Assembly: GCF_008831285.2 (NCBI RefSeq)
Contig: NC_045138.2
Coordinates: 28,925,934-28,989,933, forward strand
Reading direction: 5' to 3'
DNA: 64,000 nt
Source of the DNA: Nymphaea colorata
Taxonomy: Eukaryota; Streptophyta; Magnoliopsida; Nymphaeales; Nymphaeaceae
Shown: positions 35,566 through 47,230 of the stretch, piece by piece
Numbering within the stretch: position 1 is the first letter of the stretch
How the letters are laid out: every line of letters starts with the position of its first letter
Position numbers and translations under genes: made by a program
Notes under the pieces: generated by a model
Told to the model about the DNA's origin: nothing
Database searches by the model: none
What the model saw: only the letters and a program-made list of their open reading frames with translations

Positions 35566-36103
35566 CCTATTGCTCTTGCGAAGCGTGGAACCTAGGGTGG
35601 GGGAATAGTTAGCCTTGGGGTTTAAAACTCCTGAGTGATCAGCAATCAAGTCTCTCAACCCAGAAATTCTACAGAGGAAAAGTTTGGATGTTTTTTTTTT
35701 TTTGGGTCGCTTGGCAACTGAAACACTTTGTTCAGGTTTCATGTACCTGTGCTAAAGGTTAGTTTAGATTTGTGAGCGTCTGGTTCTAATGTTCTATGAA
35801 TTTGCTCCAATTTTTAAGATAGATTTATAGAATACTCACAAAGTATTCCAACTGTTAAGCAACTAACTTAAACTTCATAATTCACTTTTGTGATGATCAA
35901 GAAGAAAAAAAATGATTCCATCTGTAATGTGATTTATCAAGAATCATTACAAATTCTTATGAAGCAACAAATCTCTTTCAAGAAATGGTACTCCAAAGTA
36001 ATGGATTTCCAAAAAAAAAAGAAAAAAAAAGCAACATAGTTCCCTCTACACACTTGGGTAGATATTTTGATCTTGTCTCTTTCGTGCAATTAGCAACAGA
36101 CTA

Positions 36104-36255
36104 GTGGCGAAGCCAGAAATTTTTTGCCATAGGGCACTATTATAGAAATTCTCATTTATGAAGGGGCACAACCTACATAAATAAATAAATAATTGGAAGA
36201 AATCTATGTAAAAATATGTAAAAAAATAAAAAATTTGTTGCTGGCGTGGGCAAGC
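36104..36255. mobile_element. Diverged relative of the 200-bp hAT-type MITE, truncated
   Basis: It starts AGTGGCGAAGCCAGAAATTT and continues with GCCATAGGGCACTA, collinear with the reverse complement of the element at 29967-30166 (AGTGGCGGAGCCAGAAATTT, then a GGCACTAGTA segment). It later shares the TGGCGTGGGCAA segment. The far terminal repeat is missing. Confidence 0.6.
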
Positions 36256-37238
36256 CGACTGCTCGCATTATGCATTGCGAATATTATAGACATCGAATGC
36301 CATGAAATGAGGAAGGAAAAAGAAGTACAAGTTTGGAATCATAACTTTTATAGAGAAAACAAACAACATAGACCGATGGACATGCAATTTTCTGAAAGCA
36401 AGCGAGGGAGGAGAGGACATTTACAGATCAGAAATATCCGAGTTCCACTCAAACGGCCCTACATTTATGGGCAAAAAGATCGTTTTATATTTCCTTTTCA
36501 TTGTGATACAGATTTGCACATGTTCAAGACGTCCATATCAAGAAATAAAATTACAACAGATTGGCATCAATTTTAAGGACACGAAGGAAGGTATTATATA
36601 CTCGGATCTACATTAGCTTTTCTATTTTGTGTAGATTCTAACAATTTGTTCGCATTGAATCAGCAAGCCTTAAAGGGCATAGTATAGCTGGTTGGGTTGG
36701 AGCCAATGAAAAAGAAGGTCTATTCCTACGAGTGTTATATCTTTGTGTTTAAGTGGCCAGTGTCTAGTACTTAAGTTGAATGATGCACCAGTGCCATCGC
36801 CTATGCTGATGCAACTTATCACCTTAGAGGTACGAGGAACGGAAAGCTGTAGATACATTGAAAAATGCAATGCTGCTACCAGTGATGCCGATGCAGCTCA
36901 TGACCCGAAGTAGGGAGAATGGGAGGACCTTACAACTTTTCTCATTCTGAAAATTGTATATGCCTATAGAAAATTGACAAGTTTTAAAACTTAATATTGG
37001 TCATAGATAAAGGCTGAAAACCACCAGATGAAGTGAAAAGTTGGTCATCCTTGAGGTATCGCTTATGTATGCCAAAAAGATGGAAACCTCCAAGAAGATG
37101 CACAACAAAGAGGTGGCAAGCGCTTGGAAAACAAATAAATGGATCAAAATAAGGCAAAATATACATGAGAGAAGCAAAAGGCGGACAGAGAAGACAACAA
37201 TATGTAGGGTTCGGCCCATCAACAAAGGGAAAAAGGAC

Positions 37239-37242
<4 letters not shown>

Positions 37243-37279
<37 letters not shown>
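37243..37279. repeat. AT microsatellite
   Basis: (AT)n of about 37 bp; the open frames crossing it on both strands are artefacts. Confidence 0.95.
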
Positions 37280-37281
<2 letters not shown>

Positions 37282-37804
37282 CATTTTGAAGTATCTGATA
37301 TTTTGGTGAAAGGAATGAAGAAATGCAATAACTGTCTCAGCATGGACGATAAAAACGATCAGCGACATTTTGATTGCATTTTACCATTACTGACGTTGAG
37401 AGATGTGGGTAAAGGGGAAAAAACGTGAGTAAAAGCTTCACTGATGTCTCTTCTAGCACAAAGGAAAACATTGTGAAGGACATGGTTATGGTAATTTATT
37501 AGCCAAACAGGCACATGTAAGTGGCAATGGTAACTAAAAACACTAGAAATGCTCAAAAAAAAAAAAATCACTGAAAGGTAAATCGGCCGTTAAAACATTT
37601 ACTTTTATAAGACTACAATTTGGTTATTCAACCATCTAATCAAGGTCGTCCATTTAAAGTAGATGGATGGTTGACAGAAAAACAAAGAGACAAAAGTGTG
37701 AACTACACCTTTTTCTTTGTTTTTCTCTTAACCGCCTATCATTATGTATCAAATGACCCTAATTAAATTGGTCGAGCAACTTTAGAAAGTGAGCCACCAT
37801 TCAA

Positions 37805-37805
<1 letters not shown>

Positions 37806-37899
<94 letters not shown>
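37806..37899. repeat. CT/AT compound microsatellite
   Basis: A (CT)n run to 37826 passes into an (AT)n run of about 73 bp, the longest dinucleotide tract in the window. Confidence 0.97.
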
Positions 37900-37902
<3 letters not shown>

Positions 37903-39465
37903 ATTTTCATTATGGTGGTTTATAGGCGCTTTAATCATTCATTCCAAGACCGGTGGAGTTGGTGATTAGATGATCATTGGCTTCATATGGTTCACATGGG
38001 GGAGTACTTGGGTGTCAATCCTTTTGGGTATTCCAATTAAGGCGAAAGAAGAAAAGAAAGAGTATGTATGGAAATAAAGAGGATACATTGGGTTTTGGAG
38101 GTGATGCAAGAATGGTGTGGAAAGAAAAGTTCAAATTGGCAACCGGAGCTTAATGCTTTCCATGTTCATAGAAGTTTGAACACATTAAAAGAATCATCGC
38201 CACTAAGATCTCATGCTTTCCATGTACCCGACATGCTTTACAACTTTGGGTTTCGCTTTTCGGTATAGATACAGCGCTCCTCTCCCCTTTTGTTTTCTTT
38301 AGTCCGTCCATGTTATATACATGCCCTCTTTTATCTTTTACATATTTAATCCAACTCTCTTTCTTCCTCCCTCTCTCTAGATTTGATTTGAGACCTGTAA
38401 CTTTTGTTGTGCTTCACTTTGAAAATTTGAAGCTTATATCTAAAATTGTTAAGGAATTTAAAGAACTTATAAAAAAATTGTTAAATGGTTGGTTGTTTTT
38501 GGTTTCTACTCTTTTTCAAGTTGAAACTGAAATTTATAAGAAGCGGGTTAGAATCCCTCAAACCAAAGACCCAAGCCTGGTGAAAAAGTGAGCTAAATCG
38601 TTACACTAACATTGAAACCGATTCAGCACTTAGATATAATGTCTTACATGCGCGAACATGTGTACGACTGTAATGTCTTACTTTAAAAGAGTAGTTTTAT
38701 GTTTAAATCTATGGAGAACAGAGTTGTTATATAGTTGGTTGTGCTGGTTACTAACTTTTTTTTAAATCAAAATCCAAGCTTCTAAAAAGTGAGTTGGGAT
38801 CTGTGGCATGGTGGGTTGAGTCGTCACAACTGTTTTCTTTAAATCCATGTCAAAATTATTTGCATTTTTTTTCCTTGTAATCAACCAAGAAATATGGATA
38901 TCATATTTCTCATAAAGGTTTCTTTTTAGAAGAAACGATACCACAATATTTAGATGAGTTTATCGTGTTGGATACATATGCAATTGACGGTGGAGTAAAA
39001 AACAGTGAGAATAAGTTGTGAATTACTACCTAAAATATATATATATTTTTCTAATTATTTATCTAAACTAAATCAACGGTCAAGATTATCCTACACGGGT
39101 CGCCTGGCACCAACCCATTCTCATATTAAGTAGGTGTTAGAGCCGAAGAAATAATTAATGGCTATAAGGTTAAAGTTTTTCCAGAATCGTATAAAATTAA
39201 CGCCACGATGTATTGTTTTCTCGCGGGTACCTATCCAGCGCCCATGGATTCGCCGTGAACTGTGGGCAGATTGGCCGCTTGTGCGAGGAGAGAAGTCCGG
39301 CGGGCGGGCCATGGGCCATAGTCGCTGGACACCAACCCGGCCAAGACTCCAACAGGAGCTGGTTAAAGGGCTTGGCTAAGGCCCAGTTCAAGCGCATCCA
39401 AAATTTGGGCCGGGCCCAGGCCAGCGCATCCCGCTCGCCCTAGAATAGTCACCTCATTTAATTCA

Positions 39466-39550
39466 GTTTGTGGGCACCCACAGAGATCGAACCACCAACC
39501 TTTTGCCTCACTGATGTGACCTGCCCCCAATGCGCCACACCTTTCGTTAC
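39466..39550 (-). mobile_element. tRNA-derived SINE-like element (pol III boxes), minus strand
   Basis: On the minus strand a box A (TGGCGCATTGG, near 39537-39527) is followed 30-odd bp later by a good box B (GGTTCGATCTC, 39493-39483). The sequence between and after looks like a decayed tRNA half but lacks a foldable acceptor stem, so it is not scored as a tRNA gene. Full ends and target duplications were not resolved; the element may extend beyond these coordinates. Confidence 0.5.
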
Positions 39551-41528
39551 GAACAAACAGTGTTTCCCCTGCCATTTGAAGGTTAACTCCAAACCTCTGG
39601 CCCAACGGATGCAGCTTTTGTTGGCTCCAAAAACATCTTTAAAAAACAATAATAAGAATTTTTCTTACCTGAAATTCACCGGCCCAATTTCTTTTAATTC
39701 AGAAAAAAAAATGAAAATGACCTTTTTCGATGCCTAGATGTGCTCGTAAAGCTGTCATCTCAGAGTGGTGCAGAAGATTTTAAAGAAATAATGGAATAAG
39801 GGTGCAAGGTTGCAGCCATAACGCCAAATCCATAGAGCATCATGTGTCCCCTTGTCTCTTTTTTTCTCGCTCAATTCTTCTTCGTTTTGGGGTTCTCTCA
39901 TTTTCTTTAACAAGGACAAGCGCTAGCGAGCCTTGATATATATCTCGAAGCAACTTGTCTTGTCTTGAAATGAAAATATAATTCTTCTTCTTTTGTTCAT
40001 ATTATTATGCGCTTTCTTGCGGCCAATAATTTCTCCTTTTTTTTTTTTCAGACTACGAAGAACAAGATTTTTTTATGTGATAGAACGGCTCCCGTTCCCA
40101 CCCGCTAATCACTTATTTTATTTGTAAATTTAACACGAGTCGCCGTAAAAAGAAATTTATAAAGGACAGCAACAGTAAAAAAGGCCAATTCGTTGCTTTT
40201 CCCTAATGGTGCTTGTGCGGCCCCACGAAAAAGAAGAGCATTTTCCTCTGGATAAGCTAAGCCGTGAGATATTCTTTGTTTATTTGGGAAGGCGCATTTC
40301 TTCTGGCAATTATTTGCAAAAAGCATGCTTATCTCCAAAACGATGCTTTTTTTAAGGAGAAAACTATTGTGTGTGCCAGCAGTGTCCTTTCACTTTGGTG
40401 ATGCATATGACAACAAATATCAGCTTTTTGGAAAATAGAAATGATTATAAAAATGATCTTGTGCGTTCAAAAGTAAAAACTCACCAGCACTTTCTTGACT
40501 AAAAAAAACCCATTGCAGAAAGATTCTTCAAACACCCTTTTCCCAAAGAATGTTCCTGGGAATTCCCCCTCTTATTATTCTTGCAAAGGACAACATCACT
40601 TTATCTCTCTCTCTCTCTAAATCTCTCTTCTTCATGTTCAGCATGCTTGAGAAAAGAATACCCAGGGCACTTAATTGCCCCAGATTTAAAATTCTTAGAA
40701 TTTGAGAACTATGGATTTAAGACCCTACCCTTTTCCATCCCATTGTAAATCTGACATTTTCTCAACGTACGTAAGTAAGATGATGATTTTAGCTATAAAT
40801 ATTATGCTGGATCTGAGACGCTTAGTTTGATAAACATTACATTTTACCATGAACCTTTAATCACATAAAAGAAAAACATGTTAGATCGGATTTTGACTCT
40901 AAAGTAATCAAACACTCCCTTAATAATAATAAATGTTTTGTATAATTTCATTTTCCTGACAATCGATACCAAATTGAAATGGTGACAAATCTGTCTATTC
41001 AGCTTCCGGTGGATGCAAAGTTTTTTCGTTTTCTTATACGTTTTTTGAAAAGATAAATGCAACAATATGTCTTGTCGATATCAATTGAATCGACTGCTTG
41101 GCCGTTTCGATTCTTTTTCCTATTTTTCAGGACGTGTGTAACATGTGATTGTTTTTTCCTGGTGCGATACCACCAACATCACGAACCAAACGATCCAAAT
41201 CTATATCATTCTGCTAGGTAAGGCCGTAAGTTTTTGGTAGACAAATGTCTCAGAAAGCTGGGACTTCAATGGATCCAATAAAATTATGAATCTTCTCAGT
41301 TTTTAATTGAGTAAATTAGAAGTTTTACATCAATTGGATTGAACGAAAAATCTTGGATCTCTTGCTATCGAGTTATGATATGAGATTTTATCCGATAACA
41401 TCCGGTAGCCGGCTGATTTTCTATCATACTGCAGGTGTTTTATGCCTTAAATACTTTGAAATGCACATGTAGTTAGATCATACTTTTACAAGTGTCTAAA
41501 AACGTTAAGAACATTGATCGTTAAACCC

Positions 41529-41598
41529 AATGTTATAAATATCGGTTTTCACCTTGTACGCCAAATGTTATAAATATCGGATTTCACCTTGTACGCCA
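41529..41598. repeat. 35-bp tandem duplication
   Basis: Two adjacent copies of a 35-bp unit containing ATGTTATAAATATCGG and CACCTTGTACGCCA, differing at about one or two positions, so the duplication looks recent. Confidence 0.9.
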
Positions 41599-43289
41599 TA
41601 CTGGACGATACAAATTAACTTATATCAGGAAATTTCTGCCTAATAAAATCATTGCTGACATTATCATCATTATTTTTTTGAAATATTGGCTCCTACAAAG
41701 CTCTATTGATTGTCTATATTGGTTGATATGTGGCCCAAGTCGGCTCAATCCCAGCCGACACCGGAACGGCGGCCTGAACCGGCCTTTTGCCGGAGAGGGC
41801 CGGGGGGCAGATACGCACCGACAACGCTAGTTAAACCCCTCTTTGTGATCCTCCGGCCACATGCCAAAACACCATTTTTGTGCTAATTCTTATTTTTCAG
41901 CTGATTTTTTTTAATCAGGGCCGTTTATATGAAACAATGGATGGTTGAGAGAAAAATAAAGATAAAAATATATGGACTGTTAGTCATTTATAATGAATTG
42001 AATGCACGTGATTAGATGGCTAGGTGACTCTGAAAAACTAGAATCACCGTTCAACCCTGTCTAACTCGTCAGAACCTCGTTTCAAATGTATGTAAATGAT
42101 GTGAATCTTTTCCCTTTCTTTGCTCAACCAGAGGAATATATGTTTTATTTACCTGTCTTTTTTTTTTTTTTTTACTGATCATAGATTCACGTAATCCAGT
42201 TCAACCTTAGTAAAAGAAAAATCTGGACAGCTTTCCCTAGTATTAAAGTAAATATTCTATCTGGCTCTAAAAAAAAAAAAAAAAAAAGCATGCTCCAGCG
42301 CTGGTACTTGGGATGCACGACAAAAGAAAAACAAGGCGTTTTGTGTTCAGTGCTAAGTAAAGTGGTAAAAGTGCAAGTAGCCCTCCCCCTCATGTCATGT
42401 ACACTAATCATCAAACACTAAGCTTTCTGTTTCCTTTATTTTTTTTCATAGCACACTGCTTTTCATACAAATGTTGGATCGCCAATGCAGCCTTGACTCT
42501 TAATGTGGTCACTATTTTATGAACTCATCTGGATTAATTAACTCACTTGATCTAGAAGGGTCATCGGGACAGGCACTGGGCTGGGACAGATTAGGCGGAT
42601 CCAAACTGAATTGTATCGGGTTGCAAGTGGCCTGGATCTGGTTTCAGATTTTGTCAAATTTTAAGGTGTTGAATTCGATTCTAGACCGACTTCTACGGTC
42701 TTGGATTAGATTCGATCTGTTTGCACACCATACTTTTGAGGAGTGTTTCGTAGTCTTAGATTTGAGATTCTAATGATGATTTGAGAACTGTGGATTTAAG
42801 ACCCGAATCTCCTCCTTTGATCTTAAATCCGGTATTTTCTTGATGATGCAAAGAAGTAAATTTACGGATTTTAAGTATACGGACTTAAGTTGATGAACCA
42901 TAGATTTTGCATCCATGGATTTCAAACATGGAGTAATCAAACACAATAAGGAACATTTTCCAGTAAATCTGATCGTTTTCAAGAATTTGTTCACATTGGT
43001 TTTGAATGAGAACGTTTTACATATTGAGAAAAAACAATGGGACTTGGAGGTCTACGTGATGAGCAACAGATCCAGAATCGGAGACCACCAGTTGAGATAT
43101 CAAATTTGGATCTGGATGTAGAACCAGAAATGCCAGTAAGATTGAATATTCCACTGATCAGTTTTGAAATTCAAATGAACAACCGAATCTAATTCGGATT
43201 CAATTTTATGTGAATATCCGATCAAATGCTGAATTCAAAGTGTGATTGTTTGGATTTTTGACCATATCGAATCGGATCCGCATGGCATC

Positions 43290-43738
43290 GCCGCGAATCC
43301 GAGTCGACCCGAACGGGGGGCTGCCACGTTCGCCCACCGGCCAAGGCGGAGACCTATAGGGAAGCACGAGCGCGGGGCCCACTCTGGTTTCGCTTGGTTC
43401 AGAAGCGAGGGCCGGGCAGCCACGTGGGTGGTCCACCGGTGCGGGCCCTACGCGCTGTCCTGGTGGGACCCATCCTTCCCACGCGCTCCACAAAGCGGCA
43501 GCCTCCCCCCTCTCAGCCCGAGCGGGGCCCACCAAGAAGTGCGTGCGGGCCCCACGTGTGGACCTCGTAGACTGTGCCCTCGAAAAGAAAGTGAGTGAGA
43601 GAGAGAGAGGACCGCCTCTTCCACCGTCGACGCAGCGGCTGCCTCCGAAGCTCCCCTCGGTTCCTCCGCAAACCACGATACTGCCACTCAAGCTCCCCGT
43701 TTCCAGCTCCGCCCACTCCTTGGATCCAAAATCACAAG
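43290..43738 (+). promoter_or_regulatory. GC-rich island with G-boxes and GGGCCCA motifs; candidate orphan promoter/leader
   Basis: About 400 bp of markedly GC-rich sequence sits in AT-rich DNA. It has two CACGTG G-boxes (43421-43426, 43553-43558) and GGGGCCCAC motifs near 43374 and 43525. A GA/CT-rich leader-like stretch follows, with a possible donor CACAAG|GTGAAT near 43738. No protein-coding exon follows. It could be a relic or an untranslated first exon of an unseen transcript, or simply part of a repeat. Confidence 0.3.
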
Positions 43739-45027
43739 GTGAATACGAATCCCCTTAATGATTGGATCCGGGTCAACCGTTTGGATCGTATCTCACTCTT
43801 GACATACCCAGATCCTGCCGTGGATCTGATGCCAAAGAGAAATGTCCGAGATGGACAACTTTAAAGTTTAAACCCATCTACATCCCTAAATTTCCGCTCT
43901 ATCGTATTCTGTTTTTGGGCCAAAATCCATATAGAAAAAAGTATCTGGATTTTTGTTGGCTACCCAGACGAGCGATTCCGGGTCTGAATCCAAATCCAAT
44001 ATGTGCAGACGTGATAAAGACCACTTAAATTACCTGGATCCGACTAATTGGATATGGGTCTTTTCTGGTAAATATGTTAGGCATCTTCACATCCGATTTA
44101 ACACTTCATATCCGTCACGTAGATATCAGCACCGAGGGAGTCCCGGTTTAAGACAAGAGTGCATGATTTTTTTATGGGGACGTAAAAGGACGTGTTCTCT
44201 TAAACCATTGATTACAACATAGAAAACAAAGAGAATGTCACATTACTTGGTATAAAAAATGCACAACATCTGAAAGATCGAGCCTTGCCCCTCGATAGTG
44301 AAACCCAAGATCGCGTGTCCCCGTGATATGGTTTTGCAACAAATTTCTAGAGTCTTTACTCTAAAAAACATGCTCATTTTGCAGTTTTTTTCGCTTTGTT
44401 TTATGTTTTTTTTTTTCTTTCTTGGCAGTGAAGTTTTGTGGAATTTTCACTAAGTTTTATCACATTGGTTTCTCAACCAGACTTTGCTTCGTATGTGGAA
44501 GGCCCTTTGATTGATCCAAGTTTTTAATTAGGTTCTGTGGGTGGTGAGCAAGAGGTTAATAACTCATCCTTCAGACATATCAGGAGTCTTGGAAGAGAAA
44601 AAGAAAAGGAAAGGACTAAGAGCTGCTTCATCTCAAGTGAGTTGGATGTGACTTAACTGCAATGAGGCCACTAGAAAGTAGAATCCAACTCAGATTCACG
44701 AATGAGTATTGGTGCAAGCAACATATACATAGTTGTACTTTGAAAGCTAATGTTGGATGTTTCTAGTTCAAAATTATAACACCACGGATATACTCGATTC
44801 CTTTTAGTTTGAAGCTTAAGAACTCGAGCTTGATCAGTGTATACGTTTTTAGTCATGTCTGAAATCTCAAAGACTTTAGATCAATGAAATTTTTTTCTAC
44901 ATCTCCGGTTCCTGCTCGTCCCTTGTCACAAGTTGCATTTACAGGCAGATAAAAGATGTCAAGATCGATAATAAGAAGGGAAAATTTTGGCCTGAGGAGA
45001 GCATTAAGCTGGCGTTTGATTAGATCC

Positions 45028-45244
45028 TCGACATAATTTCATAGAGTCATTCGGTTTGAGTGCTACATGAAAAACATAAGTCGGATGATGGAATGGGGAG
45101 ACCTAAGTATCGACATAATTTCATAGAGTCATTCGGTTTGAGTGCTACATGAAGAACATAAGTCGGATGATGGAATGGGGAGACCTAAGTATCGACATAA
45201 TTTCATAGTCTTCATAAGTCAAATGACAGAATGGGGAGACCTAG
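45028..45244. repeat. 82-bp tandem repeat, two full copies and one deleted copy
   Basis: Units start at 45028, 45110 and 45192 with TCGACATAATTTCATAG. The first two are almost identical (one difference seen), while the third lacks about 30 bp internally and then resumes at CATAAGTC to GGGGAGACCTAG. Near identity suggests recent expansion. Confidence 0.95.
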
Positions 45245-45365
45245 GATGCAGAAGATCGTAGCATTGGTGATTCGGTCTTACATTAATACAAGTTCAAAGG
45301 TAGGCACGAATCAAACTTGTGGTTGGGTTCAAACTACACATCAAAGTAGGCATGATACAAGGGAT

Positions 45366-45512
45366 GTTTGGTAATTGTTATGTGACTATTTCATGAATTT
45401 GTTTTAAATATTAAAACGAATTTTTATGACTCTGAGTTTCAATTTATCATGAATCTGCCTCAATTTTTAAGATACATTCATGAAAAACTCACATACTGTT
45501 CCGGTTACCAAG
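45366..45512. mobile_element. MITE-like element with imperfect terminal inverted repeats
   Basis: The left end reads TTGGTAATTGTTATGTGA then CTATTTCATGAAT. The reverse complement of the right end reads TTGGTAACCGGAACAGTATG then TGAGTTTTTCATGAAT. This resembles the intronic element at 23407 in its GTTTGG(C/T)AA edges, and a partial relative lies near 35770-35870. No target duplication was recognised. Confidence 0.5.
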
Positions 45513-47183
45513 AAGCTCCGAAAGGGACACGACGCTACCGGCCTTTTTTATGTTATTTTTTTCTTCTCTGCAATATGTGGTGTGAAGCTAAATTGTAGGC
45601 AACGTGGGCCCTAAGTAACGGGTCGGGTCAAAAAAGACTTGGTTCTCGGGGCAAGGACCGTTGAGAAGGCCTATGTCAACTTGGAGCCGTCCCATGTGGC
45701 TGAGGGCCGATCCATTTGACTGGGCTTGGTCTTCCATACATAGAGACAGGAGACGCTAGCCAACTCGGCCCTACCTGGATATCAGATCGACTGACATCTT
45801 AGTCCTAAAGTCAGCTCATGAGCTTCAAATTCACGGCTCTGAAGACCAGTCCGGGCTCGAACCTTTATGGGCATGTGCATAGTCCCAGTTTCCAACTTGG
45901 CCTTGGCCAGAGAGGCCAAACTTAGACTAGGTTTGAAGGATCCGTGAACCACAACCCGACACGATCTTATTAAAACCAAGATTTATTCAGCTCCATGATT
46001 TCCATGCATTCGATCATGAAGAACCTTATCTGTATTTATATTGCCTAAAGATATTATTCAATGGTAGATCATTTCATCTGTTTCTCTGACAAGGTCTCTT
46101 AGATTAAAAAAAAGAAATTTGCAGTACATTCACCAAACAATTTGGAAAAGTTTTCAAACTTCTCATATTTGTTTTGGAGAATCTAGCCGGAAACGAAAAA
46201 GACAATATTAGAAGCTTGGCGAAATCAAAATCAGGCATTACAGCTGGGAGTTCATGTACTAAAAGATAATAATCAGATTCTTTGCGCTGTCAGTGTCCCC
46301 AATACACTCATCTAAGTTCTAATCAATAATGTCTGCCCCCCATTTTGTGACTTTATTTTATATATACATTGAAGATGATGTTAATCAGATATAAAAGTTT
46401 AAACATAGCGAAGATGTCACCCAATGATGAACCGAAAGAAAGTAGGATTGGATCTTAGAGAAGGGTGGAAGCTTCGACTCTTTTGTTCGATTGGCCCTTC
46501 CGGCTTACGGGACGGGACAGTAAATATATATAATTCTTAATCATTTATTTTTATGAACATATTTGTACAAACATTTCTGGCCGCCGTCAATCGTGCATTT
46601 TCAAAGTTTAGCGAGAAGTGTTTGGAACGGTTGATTGGATGTCAACGGAGGATTAGAATTTGGAGGGACAGAGCGTCATCATACTTGACATCGGGTTGGG
46701 TTCGGTTTCTAACACAACGATTCAAATTCGAACAAAAAGATACAAAATCTATCCAAATTTCTTGGTGCGGTTGAAATACCGAGTCAGTCAAAATGCGACA
46801 CCTATCAACATAAAGATTTTTTTATACCAAACCCGTATCTGATTACTATTTGATCTGAGAATTTCCACGTTCAAATTCAACCACTACGCAGTATTGAACA
46901 CCCTGGACCGGACTGTCCCGGGTACGAGCTGATTCGGATGATCCGACCCGAGGAGGTTCGGGACGCGAGATCCGAGAAGGAATTGACAAGCCTCTGAAGG
47001 AGTCCGTGAGGGGGGAAGGGCAGACCCGTGATATTGTCGCAGTAGAAGATCATTTTCCAAAGGGGTGGGGCTTTTGAGAACATATTTACGAGTATGTCGC
47101 GAATAAATAAAACGTGAAAGATGATGTTAGCGGAGGGTCATCTCGCGGTCAACTGATGTTGGTCATCTCACATGCCATGGTGT

Positions 47184-47230
47184 AACATGCCATGGATGGC
47201 ATCATGGTAACATGCCATGGATGGCATCAG
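47184..47230. repeat. 25-bp direct duplication
   Basis: AACATGCCATGGATGGCATCA occurs twice, 25 bp apart (from 47184 and 47209). Each copy contains a palindromic CCATGG core. Confidence 0.85.

Noticed and set aside
36193-36576. 127-codon plus-strand frame
   Set aside because: It begins inside a decayed hAT-type MITE and has no recognisable domain.
2009-37290. Open frames through AT and CT/GA microsatellites (such as those near 2009, 5750 and 37250)
   Set aside because: Dinucleotide repeats lack stop codons in some frames; the predicted YIYIYI or SLSLSL peptides are artefacts.
39466-39550. tRNA gene on the minus strand
   Set aside because: Good A and B boxes but no matching acceptor-stem halves; treated as SINE-like.
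43206-43691. 161-codon minus-strand frame in the GC island
   Set aside because: GC-rich sequence gives open frames in several registers on both strands; the product is Arg/Gly/Pro-rich with no motif.
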